From NCBI GenBank assembly GCA_021777135.1, contig JAJYDX010000005.1, positions 1 to 64,000 on the forward strand: a DNA stretch of 64,000 nucleotides, given 5' to 3'. A model generated the notes under the pieces. It was not told where the DNA came from, made no database searches, and worked only from the letters and a program-made list of their open reading frames with translations. Positions 1 to 7,357 of this stretch are shown here, in pieces. Position numbers and translations under genes: made by a program. Within the stretch, counting starts at the first letter, position 1. Each line of letters opens with the position of its first letter. Origin of the DNA: a bacterium. Lineage in GTDB: Bacteria; SZUA-79; Acidulodesulfobacterales; Acidulodesulfobacteraceae.

Positions 1-1745
1 TTGCCTCCGGTATAGGCAATGCCTATTTTGTCTCCGAACCTGTCGTATGCTTCTTTTATTATGTCTATGCCTATTGATATTTTCTCCTTTAGGAGGCTTG
101 CGGATTCGCCAGCGAAATCGGAAGATGCGGCGGAGAAACTGGCTTCTTTCAAAACTATTGAAGGTTTATCGGATTTTTCCTGCCCGTTTTCCACTGCTGG
201 TGCTGGCTGAGACGGCGCGGAAGCGAACAAGTCCGACGAAACTACGGCTTTATTTTCTACTTTATTTAAAATTTCTATGATTTTTTTTGAATCCGACAAT
301 TCAAGATTAAGAAGAATCGGGGTTTCTTCAAAAGGATCGGCATTAAGGTCGTAATAATAATTTTTAGGCCTGTTATAAATTTCCGTGGAAATTATGCCTT
401 TATAAATATCCTGGCGCGTTGTTTTTTTAGATTTAAGCATATTCAGCATATACATATATTCCTGCTTGCTTATCCTTTTTCTCATTACGTTGTTAAACAT
501 GGCTATTATGAAATCTTCGTCGGACAATTTAATGTTTTCTATAATTTTTTGGGCATCGGAAGCCGAAATATTATCCGGTATAAACAAATATTTTTTATCC
601 TTGGTCCTTACCGCCCTCTGCGATAAAAAATATCTGTCGTTCATGGAGGCACCGTTTCTGTTTCTATCGTAAACGGGAGACGCAAACTGCATAATCTCGT
701 TGTACATATTTTGCGTGCAAAACTCGGAATAACAATATTCCCTTTCGTCTAAAAGATGCATACCGTCTTCGGCTGCATATTCTACGTTTAAGCCGGATAA
801 TTGCACTAAGGTCGGAAATACGTCGGTCATAGATGCAAGCTTATCGTTAATCCCTTTTTTTATTTGAGGAGCATGCATTATAAAAGGCACGCGGGTTACT
901 TCGTCGAAAAGTTCCCCCATATGTCCGAAAACAGGCTGGTCGAAAAGCGTAATTCTTCCTTCGCCGTGGTCGGCGAAAATTGCGTATATATTATTTTCGT
1001 CAAAATAGCCTAAATTTTTAAGCGTGTTATGAATAATCCTGAAACGCCCCTTGTCGAATTTATTTATTCCGTATATATAAGCAGGTAGCATTATCTGGAC
1101 GTTAAAGCTTACCTTGCCTGAAAAACTGTTCCACAGGGAAAACGGGTCGTTGTTGTTTATCGGGATTTTATATAAAACCGACATTTTTCTCATAAACGCG
1201 AAGTAATCGTCGTTATAATTATTTTCATTATAGTTTTGAGAATAAATATACGGTTCGTGGGCATCGAAAAGATGCGTAAAGCAAAATACTTTTTCGTCTT
1301 TAAGTTCATTGCTTGAAAGCTGTTTAAAAAGCGCGTTAATATCTCCAGCAAAAACAAAATCAAAACCTTTCGTAAGCCCGAGCGGTTGAAACAGCTCTAT
1401 TACGTCCGAGTATAAAACGGTCTTATATCCGTTTTTTTTATAAACTTCCGCCGCGGTAATACAATCTTCCCTTAATTTTTTATAAAAAAAGGGTCTTACT
1501 CCGTGCTTCGGCGAAAGAAGTCCTGTAAAAAGAGAGGCATGCGCCGCCGTCGTATAGCTGGAAGTAGAAAAAAAGTTGGTAAAAACAGAACAGTTTTCCG
1601 CTATTTCGTCTAAAGTAGGGGTATCGATGAGGTTTTCGACGTAAAACTGCTTTAAGTGGGGTCTTTCCTTCACGTAGCTTACGCAGTCGTATCTTAAATT
1701 GTCTATCGAAATAAGCAGCACTTTTTCTTTTGAGACTTCCGGCAT
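1..1745 (-). CDS. Sulfatase-like / DUF4214 / PAPS-reductase-like fusion, copy 1 (partial, runs off left edge)
   Basis: An open frame begins at ATG 1743-1745, preceded by an AGGAGAAAG ribosome site, and stays open to base 1, so the 3' end lies outside the window. About 581 residues are visible. The N-terminus (LLISIDNLRYDCVS) and DHGEG motif match the alkaline-phosphatase/sulfatase superfamily. The nucleophile region reads SYTTAAHASLFTG, with Thr65 where sulfatases have Cys or Ser, and Ala67 instead of the usual Pro. A DUF4214-like segment follows (SDEDFIIAMFNNVMRKR...), then an Ala/Pro-rich linker. The visible part ends in the PP-loop (YTGGK) of a PAPS-reductase-like domain. Bases 1-127 are identical to 3438-3564 of the downstream paralog and in the same frame. 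There is no signal peptide, so a cytoplasmic location is likely. The substrate is unknown. The domain calls are firm and the reaction is not. Confidence 0.85.
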   Translation of the reverse strand, partial: MPEVSKEKVLLISIDNLRYDCVSYVKERPHLKQFYVENLIDTPTLDEIAENCSVFTNFFSTSSYTTAAHASLFTGLLSPKHGVRPFFYKKLREDCITAAEVYKKNGYKTVLYSDVIELFQPLGLTKGFDFVFAGDINALFKQLSSNELKDEKVFCFTHLFDAHEPYIYSQNYNENNYNDDYFAFMRKMSVLYKIPINNNDPFSLWNSFSGKVSFNVQIMLPAYIYGINKFDKGRFRIIHNTLKNLGYFDENNIYAIFADHGEGRITLFDQPVFGHMGELFDEVTRVPFIMHAPQIKKGINDKLASMTDVFPTLVQLSGLNVEYAAEDGMHLLDEREYCYSEFCTQNMYNEIMQFASPVYDRNRNGASMNDRYFLSQRAVRTKDKKYLFIPDNISASDAQKIIENIKLSDEDFIIAMFNNVMRKRISKQEYMYMLNMLKSKKTTRQDIYKGIISTEIYNRPKNYYYDLNADPFEETPILLNLELSDSKKIIEILNKVENKAVVSSDLFASAPSQPAPAVENGQEKSDKPSIVLKEASFSAASSDFAGESASLLKEKISIGIDIIKEAYDRFGDKIGIAYTGG

Positions 1746-1853
1746 ATACAGCTTTCTCCTATAAGTTCCGACGTTTATTGTTATTAGGCAATACGATTAA
1801 TTAAAACATATTTTTTAATATTATCATATTTAATCAAAATAAAAAATAAAAAT

Positions 1854-2738
1854 TTAACACTGGATGTTCCACCCTCCGCATATTTGAGCGCTTAAAGACT
1901 CCGCGTAATTAACTGCGGCATTATACCCTTGCTGACCCGGATTATAATTATAAATAACGTTATTCCAAGCCGCCCTGTCAACCGCTTCTAAGGATGCCTG
2001 CCGGGCTGAAGCCGCCGCTTGAGCCGCGGCTTCCTGTATGGCGGCGCCGTTATTAGCCGCAGTATTATTATTTTGATTTCCGCCGCTATTTTGCTGAGTT
2101 TTTGGGTACGCGCTGAAGGCAAAAGGAACGCTTACGGGAACTGACAAAACCCCGTTGTTATAACTTGGCGCTCCGCCTTTTATGCCGTTTTCGAACATAG
2201 GGATATATGCCTTTAGAACCGAGCTATTCAATCCGTAAACGTCGAGTTCGTACTGCCCCTCGTTTTCATCGTTCAAACACTCCGCTATTAAAGCTCCTCC
2301 AACGGCTTTCTCTATGCAATTATCGTTGCCGTTATAGTTAGTAAGGCTTAAAGACGCTCCCTGCTGAAGAAAATACTGCCGGTTGTTTGACGGCAGAATA
2401 TCCATTCCGCTTATCAACTGCGCCTCCGTTCCAAAATAGTCGTTATTTAAAGGGGCTTTTCCTTTTTCGGCATAATTGGAATAAGACGCCATTTGATACT
2501 GGTTTTCGGCATTTATAATAGCGTTTGCAGTATTTATTGCGGCTTTTGCCTGCCCGAGTTTAAAATACCCTTCTAATAACGGCATTGCGGCTGCAACCAT
2601 TATGGATATTAATACAAGTCCGACGATTATCCCGATAAGCCCGAATCCGCCCTCGCCTACGCCGCCGCCCGCTAACGACCTCAAAGCTGTCCCGCTTTGT
2701 TTTGCGTAAAATTTTGCAATTTTTAAAATTTTTAGCAT
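1854..2738 (-). CDS. Type IV pilin-like / pseudopilin protein
   Basis: The 294-residue product starts at ATG 2736-2738, which has a GGGAGG site five bases upstream; an in-frame upstream start at 2777 lies inside a palindrome and has no such site. Residues 28-50 read GEGGFGLIGIIVGLVLISIMV. This is a prepilin-peptidase-like cleavage context (G31/F32) followed by a hydrophobic helix. The +5 residue is Gly rather than the usual Glu, and the leader of about 31 residues is long. The mature part is rich in N, A and Q. It has four Cys, two of them near the C-terminus, which could form disulfides. It is flanked by the two sulfatase-like fusions on the same strand and preceded by a Pho-box-like repeat and a 39-bp palindrome. 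The pilin-like fold is inferred from the N-terminus only; no pilus assembly genes are in the window. Confidence 0.6.
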   Translation of the reverse strand: MLKILKIAKFYAKQSGTALRSLAGGGVGEGGFGLIGIIVGLVLISIMVAAAMPLLEGYFKLGQAKAAINTANAIINAENQYQMASYSNYAEKGKAPLNNDYFGTEAQLISGMDILPSNNRQYFLQQGASLSLTNYNGNDNCIEKAVGGALIAECLNDENEGQYELDVYGLNSSVLKAYIPMFENGIKGGAPSYNNGVLSVPVSVPFAFSAYPKTQQNSGGNQNNNTAANNGAAIQEAAAQAAASARQASLEAVDRAAWNNVIYNYNPGQQGYNAAVNYAESLSAQICGGWNIQC

Positions 2739-2763
2739 AACGCCTCCCGATAAATATCGACTA

Positions 2764-2802
2764 AATATTAAAATCATATAATTATTATATGATTTTAATA
2801 TT
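2764..2802. repeat. 39-bp perfect AT-rich palindrome upstream of the pilin-like gene
   Basis: Two 19-base arms (2764-2782 and 2784-2802) are perfectly complementary around a single T at 2783. It lies between the Pho-box-like repeat and the ribosome site of the pilin-like gene, so it would fall in its leader or overlap its promoter. No T-tract follows it on the minus strand, so it is not a standard terminator for the upstream sulfatase-like gene. Confidence 0.75.
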
Positions 2803-2821
2803 GCTATATTATGAAGATTTT

Positions 2822-2859
2822 GTTAAGGAAACGTTAAATTTTTGTTACAAAAATATTAC
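2822..2859 (-). promoter_or_regulatory. Pho-box-like 11-bp direct repeats
   Basis: TTA triplets recur at 2823, 2834, 2845 and 2856, exactly 11 bases apart, in the context GTTAAGG / GTTAAAT / GTTACAA / ATTAC. An 11-bp period of TTA(A/C) direct repeats is the known signature of PhoB/PhoP binding sites. The same pattern, in the same orientation and at a similar distance (about 85-120 bases) from the start codon, precedes pstS in this window. A CATAAT -10-like hexamer lies on the minus strand at 2808-2813, just downstream of the repeats. It is assigned to the pilin-like gene, and possibly to the sulfatase-like copy 1 behind it. Confidence 0.6.
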
Positions 2860-2863
2860 GAAG

Positions 2864-5239
2864 TTAGAAATACCCCAGCTTTCTCAGCTTATCCATAGCC
2901 GCTTCCTTCTCGTCCGAACGACCGGAACGTTCGGCTACCCCTTCCCTTGGAGCCTTGGAAGTGCATGGGGCGCAGTCTATCGACCTGTAACCCTGTTCGT
3001 AGAGGGAACAGTAAGGAAGATTATAAAGTTTTATGTAATCCCATATGTCTTTTTCGGTAAAGTGAAGTATGGGATGGACCCTGTAATGATGTGGGTCCTT
3101 TCTTTTGGAAAAGAAAGACTCGTCTGCGCGGGCTTCGGTTTCGTCCCTTCTTATTCCGGTCATAAGAGCCTTTAAGTGAAGGTCTTTGACGGACTGTTTT
3201 AAAGGGGCGGTTTTAAGGGTTAAACAGCAGTCTGCCTTATCCCTGGCTATAGGATAGTTTTTCTTAAGGGCTTCTTCGTTGGAATATGTAAGAAGCTCGA
3301 AGCCCCATTCTTTTTTAATCCTTTCTATGAATTCTTTTATTTCCTTAAACTCGGCGGAGGTGTCTATCGTAATAACCTTAAAAGGTATTTTTCCGTTAAA
3401 GGCCTTCCTCGTTAAGTCTAAAAGGACGGAAGAGTCCTTGCCTCCGGTATAGGCAATGCCTATTTTGTCTCCGAACCTGTCGTATGCTTCTTTTATTATG
3501 TCTATGCCTATTGATATTTTCTCCTTTAGGAGGCTTGCGGATTCGCCAGCGAAATCGGAAGATGTTAAGCCGGCTTTATTGTTTGTATAGTTTGTATTGT
3601 TTGCGATAAGCAATGCTTCGTCTTTATCTTTGAAAATATCCTCGGCGTCAACGGCATTTTTTTCCATAAAATTTAATATTTTTATATATGCCGCGGCTTC
3701 GCCGTCGGAGAAGACCGGATTTTCTTCCAAAATATCGCCGGTTAAATCATACGATATAATTTTAAGCCTTTGACCGTATTCCGGGCTTTCTATAAATTCT
3801 TTTAAAACATCAAGCCTCGACGCGCCTCCCGATTTAAGTTTTGCAACGTGTGCCGACAGTCCTGCCTTGTCCTCCAGTCTGTTAAGGATTTTTTTATAAA
3901 GAGATTTTACGTAATCCTCGTCGGACTTGCCGCTAAACTCTTGAATGAAATCATTTAAATTAAAATCTTCGGTTGGAAAAAAATCGCCGTAATAAACAAA
4001 TTTTTTGTTTTTCGTCCTTAAGGACCTTTGAAATAAAAAATATTCGTCTTCGGGCGAAAACTTGTTTAATACAATCCCGTCTTTAATTCCTTCTTTATCT
4101 TTTTTTGCATCGCTATCGCCGGTATAGCCGATTATTTTATTAGCAAAATATTCCGAATAGCAAAACTCTCTCTCCGGCGGCTCTTCGCTAAATTTAATAC
4201 CGTCCAGACCGTATAGCCCGCCGGACGAATCAATATAACCGGGTTGATTCAAACCTGCATAATAAATCATGGACGGATAAATATCTACTATGGACGCAAG
4301 TTCGTTCCTAATCTTATCCTTTAATCCCGGAGCATGAAATATCATGGGCACGTGTATTATTTCATCGTAAAGCTCCCCCGCGTGTGAAAAGATAGATTGG
4401 TCTAAATACGAAACCCTGCCTTCGCCGTGGTCGGACAAAATGGAATATAAGGCGTCCCTGCTGAAAAATCCAAAATTTTTCAGGTTTTCGTAGAGCAGCT
4501 TAAAACGTCCGCCGTCGAATTTATTAACTCCTTTTACGTATAAAGGAAAATAGGCTTTTGCATCGTTTTTAGTTTTTGCCGAAAGTTCCTTCCAGATTGC
4601 ATGGGGCTCTTTTTCATTAATATTTATGCAGAACTTGCGGCTAATTTCCCCGACGGTTTCATAATAGTCGGCGTTGTAGTTATTGTAAAATTTTCCGAAT
4701 GGAAAAGGCGGCGTTTCACAATAAAGATACGGGTCGTGGACGTCGAAAAAATGAATGAAAAGAAATATTTTTTCGCCCCTGAGGCTTTCTATTAAATCGA
4801 GCAATGCCTTATCGTCGCCGGTAATTATATAATCAAACCCTCTTAGAAGCCCGACGGCTCCAAATATATCCATATCCATCGAAAATATAGTTTTGTAGCC
4901 GTTGTTTTTAAAAACCTCTGCCAGCGTGACGCAATTTTCGCTAAGCTTTTTATAAAAAAACGGCCTTATTCCGTGTCTTGTAGGATACAAGCCGGTAAAC
5001 ATGGAAGCATGGGCGGGAGGCGTATACGACGAAGTGCTGAAACAGTTTGTAAAATAAGAAGAATTAGCCGCTATTTCATCGAGCAACGGCGTTTTTACCT
5101 TATCCTGCAAATCGTATTTTAAAAGATGTTTTTGTTCGCCGGTATTTTTACTAAAACTCACGCAGTCGTATCTTAAGGTATCTATGGAAATAAGCAGAAC
5201 CCTATCGGCGCTGTCTGTGCTGTATTGATTAGAACTCAT
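2864..5239 (-). CDS. Sulfatase-like / DUF4214 / PAPS-reductase-like fusion, copy 2
   Basis: This 791-residue protein has three domains. Residues 12-420 are an alkaline-phosphatase/sulfatase-superfamily domain: metal-binding D20 in LLISIDTLRYD, Thr73 in SYTPPAHASMFTG at the nucleophile position, and SDHGEG at 269-274. Because Thr replaces Cys/Ser, formylglycine activation is not expected, and a phosphatase or transferase role is as likely as a sulfatase. Residues 440-495 resemble DUF4214. Residues 575-785 are a PAPS-reductase/CysD-like domain with PP-loop YTGGKDSS (597-604), TGIRRDETEAR (694-704), C671-C672 and C756-x-x-C759. The CC...CxxC pattern is that of 4Fe-4S APS reductases, but the C-terminal ECGLH catalytic tail of those enzymes is absent. 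No signal peptide is visible, so it is probably cytoplasmic. The start is ATG at 5237-5239 with no ribosome site, and the promoter position suggests a leaderless message. The substrate is unknown. Confidence 0.9.
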   Translation of the reverse strand: MSSNQYSTDSADRVLLISIDTLRYDCVSFSKNTGEQKHLLKYDLQDKVKTPLLDEIAANSSYFTNCFSTSSYTPPAHASMFTGLYPTRHGIRPFFYKKLSENCVTLAEVFKNNGYKTIFSMDMDIFGAVGLLRGFDYIITGDDKALLDLIESLRGEKIFLFIHFFDVHDPYLYCETPPFPFGKFYNNYNADYYETVGEISRKFCININEKEPHAIWKELSAKTKNDAKAYFPLYVKGVNKFDGGRFKLLYENLKNFGFFSRDALYSILSDHGEGRVSYLDQSIFSHAGELYDEIIHVPMIFHAPGLKDKIRNELASIVDIYPSMIYYAGLNQPGYIDSSGGLYGLDGIKFSEEPPEREFCYSEYFANKIIGYTGDSDAKKDKEGIKDGIVLNKFSPEDEYFLFQRSLRTKNKKFVYYGDFFPTEDFNLNDFIQEFSGKSDEDYVKSLYKKILNRLEDKAGLSAHVAKLKSGGASRLDVLKEFIESPEYGQRLKIISYDLTGDILEENPVFSDGEAAAYIKILNFMEKNAVDAEDIFKDKDEALLIANNTNYTNNKAGLTSSDFAGESASLLKEKISIGIDIIKEAYDRFGDKIGIAYTGGKDSSVLLDLTRKAFNGKIPFKVITIDTSAEFKEIKEFIERIKKEWGFELLTYSNEEALKKNYPIARDKADCCLTLKTAPLKQSVKDLHLKALMTGIRRDETEARADESFFSKRKDPHHYRVHPILHFTEKDIWDYIKLYNLPYCSLYEQGYRSIDCAPCTSKAPREGVAERSGRSDEKEAAMDKLRKLGYF

Positions 5240-5247
5240 TTTATGAT

Positions 5248-5276
5248 ATTATAACTTAAATAATCGGCATTTTCAA
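5248..5276 (-). promoter_or_regulatory. Sigma70-type promoter for the sulfatase-like fusion (copy 2)
   Basis: On the minus strand TTGAAA (5276-5271) and TATAAT (5253-5248) are separated by exactly 17 bases. Transcription would start around 5241, two or three bases before the ATG at 5239. This predicts a leaderless mRNA and matches the lack of a Shine-Dalgarno sequence. Confidence 0.7.
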
Positions 5277-5283
5277 ACATCAA

Positions 5284-5292
5284 CCCCCCCCC
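5284..5292. repeat. C9 homopolymer tract between divergent promoters
   Basis: Nine consecutive C (G on the other strand) sit in an otherwise AT-rich 91-base divergent intergenic region, just upstream of the -35 boxes of both neighbours. Tracts of this kind in promoters of surface-glycan genes are known to change length by slippage and switch expression. Confidence 0.8.
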
Positions 5293-5315
5293 TATATACT
5301 TTTGTATAAATTTAG

Positions 5316-5321
5316 TATAAT
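5316..5321 (+). promoter_or_regulatory. -10 element of the methyltransferase-GT2 gene
   Basis: TATAAT ends ten bases before the ATG at 5331, so the message would be leaderless or nearly so. No ribosome site precedes the ATG. The -35 region (5293-5298, TATACT) is poor and directly abuts the C9 tract, so slippage there would alter promoter context. Confidence 0.45.
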
Positions 5322-5330
5322 AACAAGATT

Positions 5331-7352
5331 ATGAATTTAGGCAGCGCCGAATATAACATGTTGTTTTCTCCGGAACGAAAAGAATATTCCGAAAATAAAG
5401 CCGAGAATATAAACCCGAAAAACGATAATAACGCCTTGGCTTTTATCGTTAACTCGGTAACTGAAAATTCCACGGTTCTAGACGTCGGATGCGCTTACGG
5501 CTACGTCGGGGAATGGCTGGTAAAAAATAAAAATTGCACGGTTTACGGCTTGGACATAGACGCCGAATCAATAGAATACGTTAAAAAAGGGGGCTTTTAC
5601 AAAGGCTTATTTAATATAGATTTAGATTATCCTGAAAATGATAAGCTTAAAACGGAACTCGATAAATTTAATTCGCTTGCGGAAGGGCTTTTCGACTTTA
5701 TTATATGCGCGGACGTCTTAGAGCACCTTAAAGACCCAGCTAGCGCTCTTGAGATTATTGCGTCAAAATTAAAATTCAGCGGTGAAATTGTCGTCAGCAT
5801 TCCTAATATAGCCCACCTCGATATTATTTTAAACCTCCTGGAAGGCAGGTTTAATTATTCCGATTTCGGACTTTTAGACAATACGCATCTGAGATTTTTT
5901 ACTAAAAGCTCATTTATAGAATTCATAAATTCCGCAAACGAAAAATTTATTAAATCAGGCTTTAAGTTCGATTTAAGAATATTTGGAGAAACTCGTTATT
6001 CTTCTGAATTTTTGGACTATATTGGAACAAAATATCCGAAAACGCACGATTTTTTTATTAATTTAAATAAAGATTTATTAATTTTACAAAATATAATAAT
6101 TCTTAATAAAGTTAATATAAATGCCAATACTTTTGAATTAAAACGGTTGATTTTCGAAAAAAATTCATTTATAAATAAAATTGAAAATAATTTAACCGAA
6201 AGAGAAAGCGCTATTGCGGAACTTAGCGAAAAGCAAAACCTCATAGCTGAATTAATTGAAAAAAACCGTATTCTAAAAGAGTCCTTAAGTAGAACTTCGG
6301 ACGAAAGAAACGCCTATCTTAACGGACTCAATGAAATAAATAAAAGCGACTTTTGGAAATTAGCCCTTTTTTATTATAAATTAAGGGATAATTCTATTTT
6401 AAAATATCCGTTTAAATTTTTAAAAAGAATTAAGCGCAAGGACCTAAAATTAAGAAATCCTTTAGGTTTTAAAAATAAAATTAGCGACAAGAACTTAAAG
6501 TTTTTAAAAAAACTTTCAAAAGATAACGGCGGAACATATAAGAATTTGAAAACGTGGTATTCGGAGAAAGAACCGATCGTCAGCATAATAATATTAAACT
6601 ACAATAAATCCGCCTTTACAGTCCAATGCGTTAAAGAAGTCTGGAAGCATACTAAGGGAATTAAATACGAAGTTATCGTAGTGGATAACGGCAGCGAACC
6701 TAATGACAAAAAGCACTTAAACGAAATAAAAAAACTCCTCGACTCTTCGCCAGATTATAAATCTTACTGTAATATAATAGAGCTGTCTAAAAACCGTTTT
6801 TTTGGAGAGGGCAACAACATAGGTTCGGAAGCGGCAAAAGGAAAATATCTTTTATTCCTAAACAACGACGCGTTTGTGACGGAAGACTGGCTTATGCCGT
6901 TAGTATCGGCTTTAGACGACAATGACACTGCAGCCGCAGGTCCTAAATTTTTATACCCGGACGGAAAACTGCAGGAAGCGGGGGCATTTATTAAACCCGA
7001 CGGAGCCGCCTTGCAGAGAGGAAAATTAGACGACCCTGATAAACCTGAATACAATGAGCAAAACGAGGTTGATTACTGTTCGGCGGCATGCTTGATAGTA
7101 AAACGCGAACTGTTTGAAGATGTTTTAGGTTTCGACCTTTGCTGGGAGCCTGCTTATTACGAAGACGTTGATTTATGTTTTAAATTTAAACTGTTAAATA
7201 AAAAAACGATTTACGTTCCTTCATCAAAAATTGTTCATATGGAAAACCTGACTTCTTCCGACAAGAATTATCCTCTCAAATTAAACAACATAGTAGAAAT
7301 AAACCGCGATAAATTCGTAAGAAAATATAAAGAAATAATTAATTATAAGTAA
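5331..7352 (+). CDS. SAM methyltransferase - coiled coil - family 2 glycosyltransferase fusion
   Basis: The 673-residue product has a class I methyltransferase domain at about 30-220, with motif I VLDVGCAYG (49-57), an acidic GLDID (73-77) and DVLEHL (128-133). A charged region of about 270-335 looks coiled-coil. A GT-A family 2 glycosyltransferase domain covers about 415-665, with VSIIILNYN (417-425), VVDNGSE, a NND at 511-513 in the place of the DxD metal motif, and YEDVDLCFKF. It is likely to extend and methylate a surface polysaccharide or glycoprotein glycan. The methyltransferase could act as a chain-length cap, as in some O-antigen systems, but that is inference. It is followed after five bases by a GT4 gene, so the two form an operon. 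Confidence 0.88.
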   Translation: MNLGSAEYNMLFSPERKEYSENKAENINPKNDNNALAFIVNSVTENSTVLDVGCAYGYVGEWLVKNKNCTVYGLDIDAESIEYVKKGGFYKGLFNIDLDYPENDKLKTELDKFNSLAEGLFDFIICADVLEHLKDPASALEIIASKLKFSGEIVVSIPNIAHLDIILNLLEGRFNYSDFGLLDNTHLRFFTKSSFIEFINSANEKFIKSGFKFDLRIFGETRYSSEFLDYIGTKYPKTHDFFINLNKDLLILQNIIILNKVNINANTFELKRLIFEKNSFINKIENNLTERESAIAELSEKQNLIAELIEKNRILKESLSRTSDERNAYLNGLNEINKSDFWKLALFYYKLRDNSILKYPFKFLKRIKRKDLKLRNPLGFKNKISDKNLKFLKKLSKDNGGTYKNLKTWYSEKEPIVSIIILNYNKSAFTVQCVKEVWKHTKGIKYEVIVVDNGSEPNDKKHLNEIKKLLDSSPDYKSYCNIIELSKNRFFGEGNNIGSEAAKGKYLLFLNNDAFVTEDWLMPLVSALDDNDTAAAGPKFLYPDGKLQEAGAFIKPDGAALQRGKLDDPDKPEYNEQNEVDYCSAACLIVKRELFEDVLGFDLCWEPAYYEDVDLCFKFKLLNKKTIYVPSSKIVHMENLTSSDKNYPLKLNNIVEINRDKFVRKYKEIINYK

Positions 7353-7357
7353 AATCT

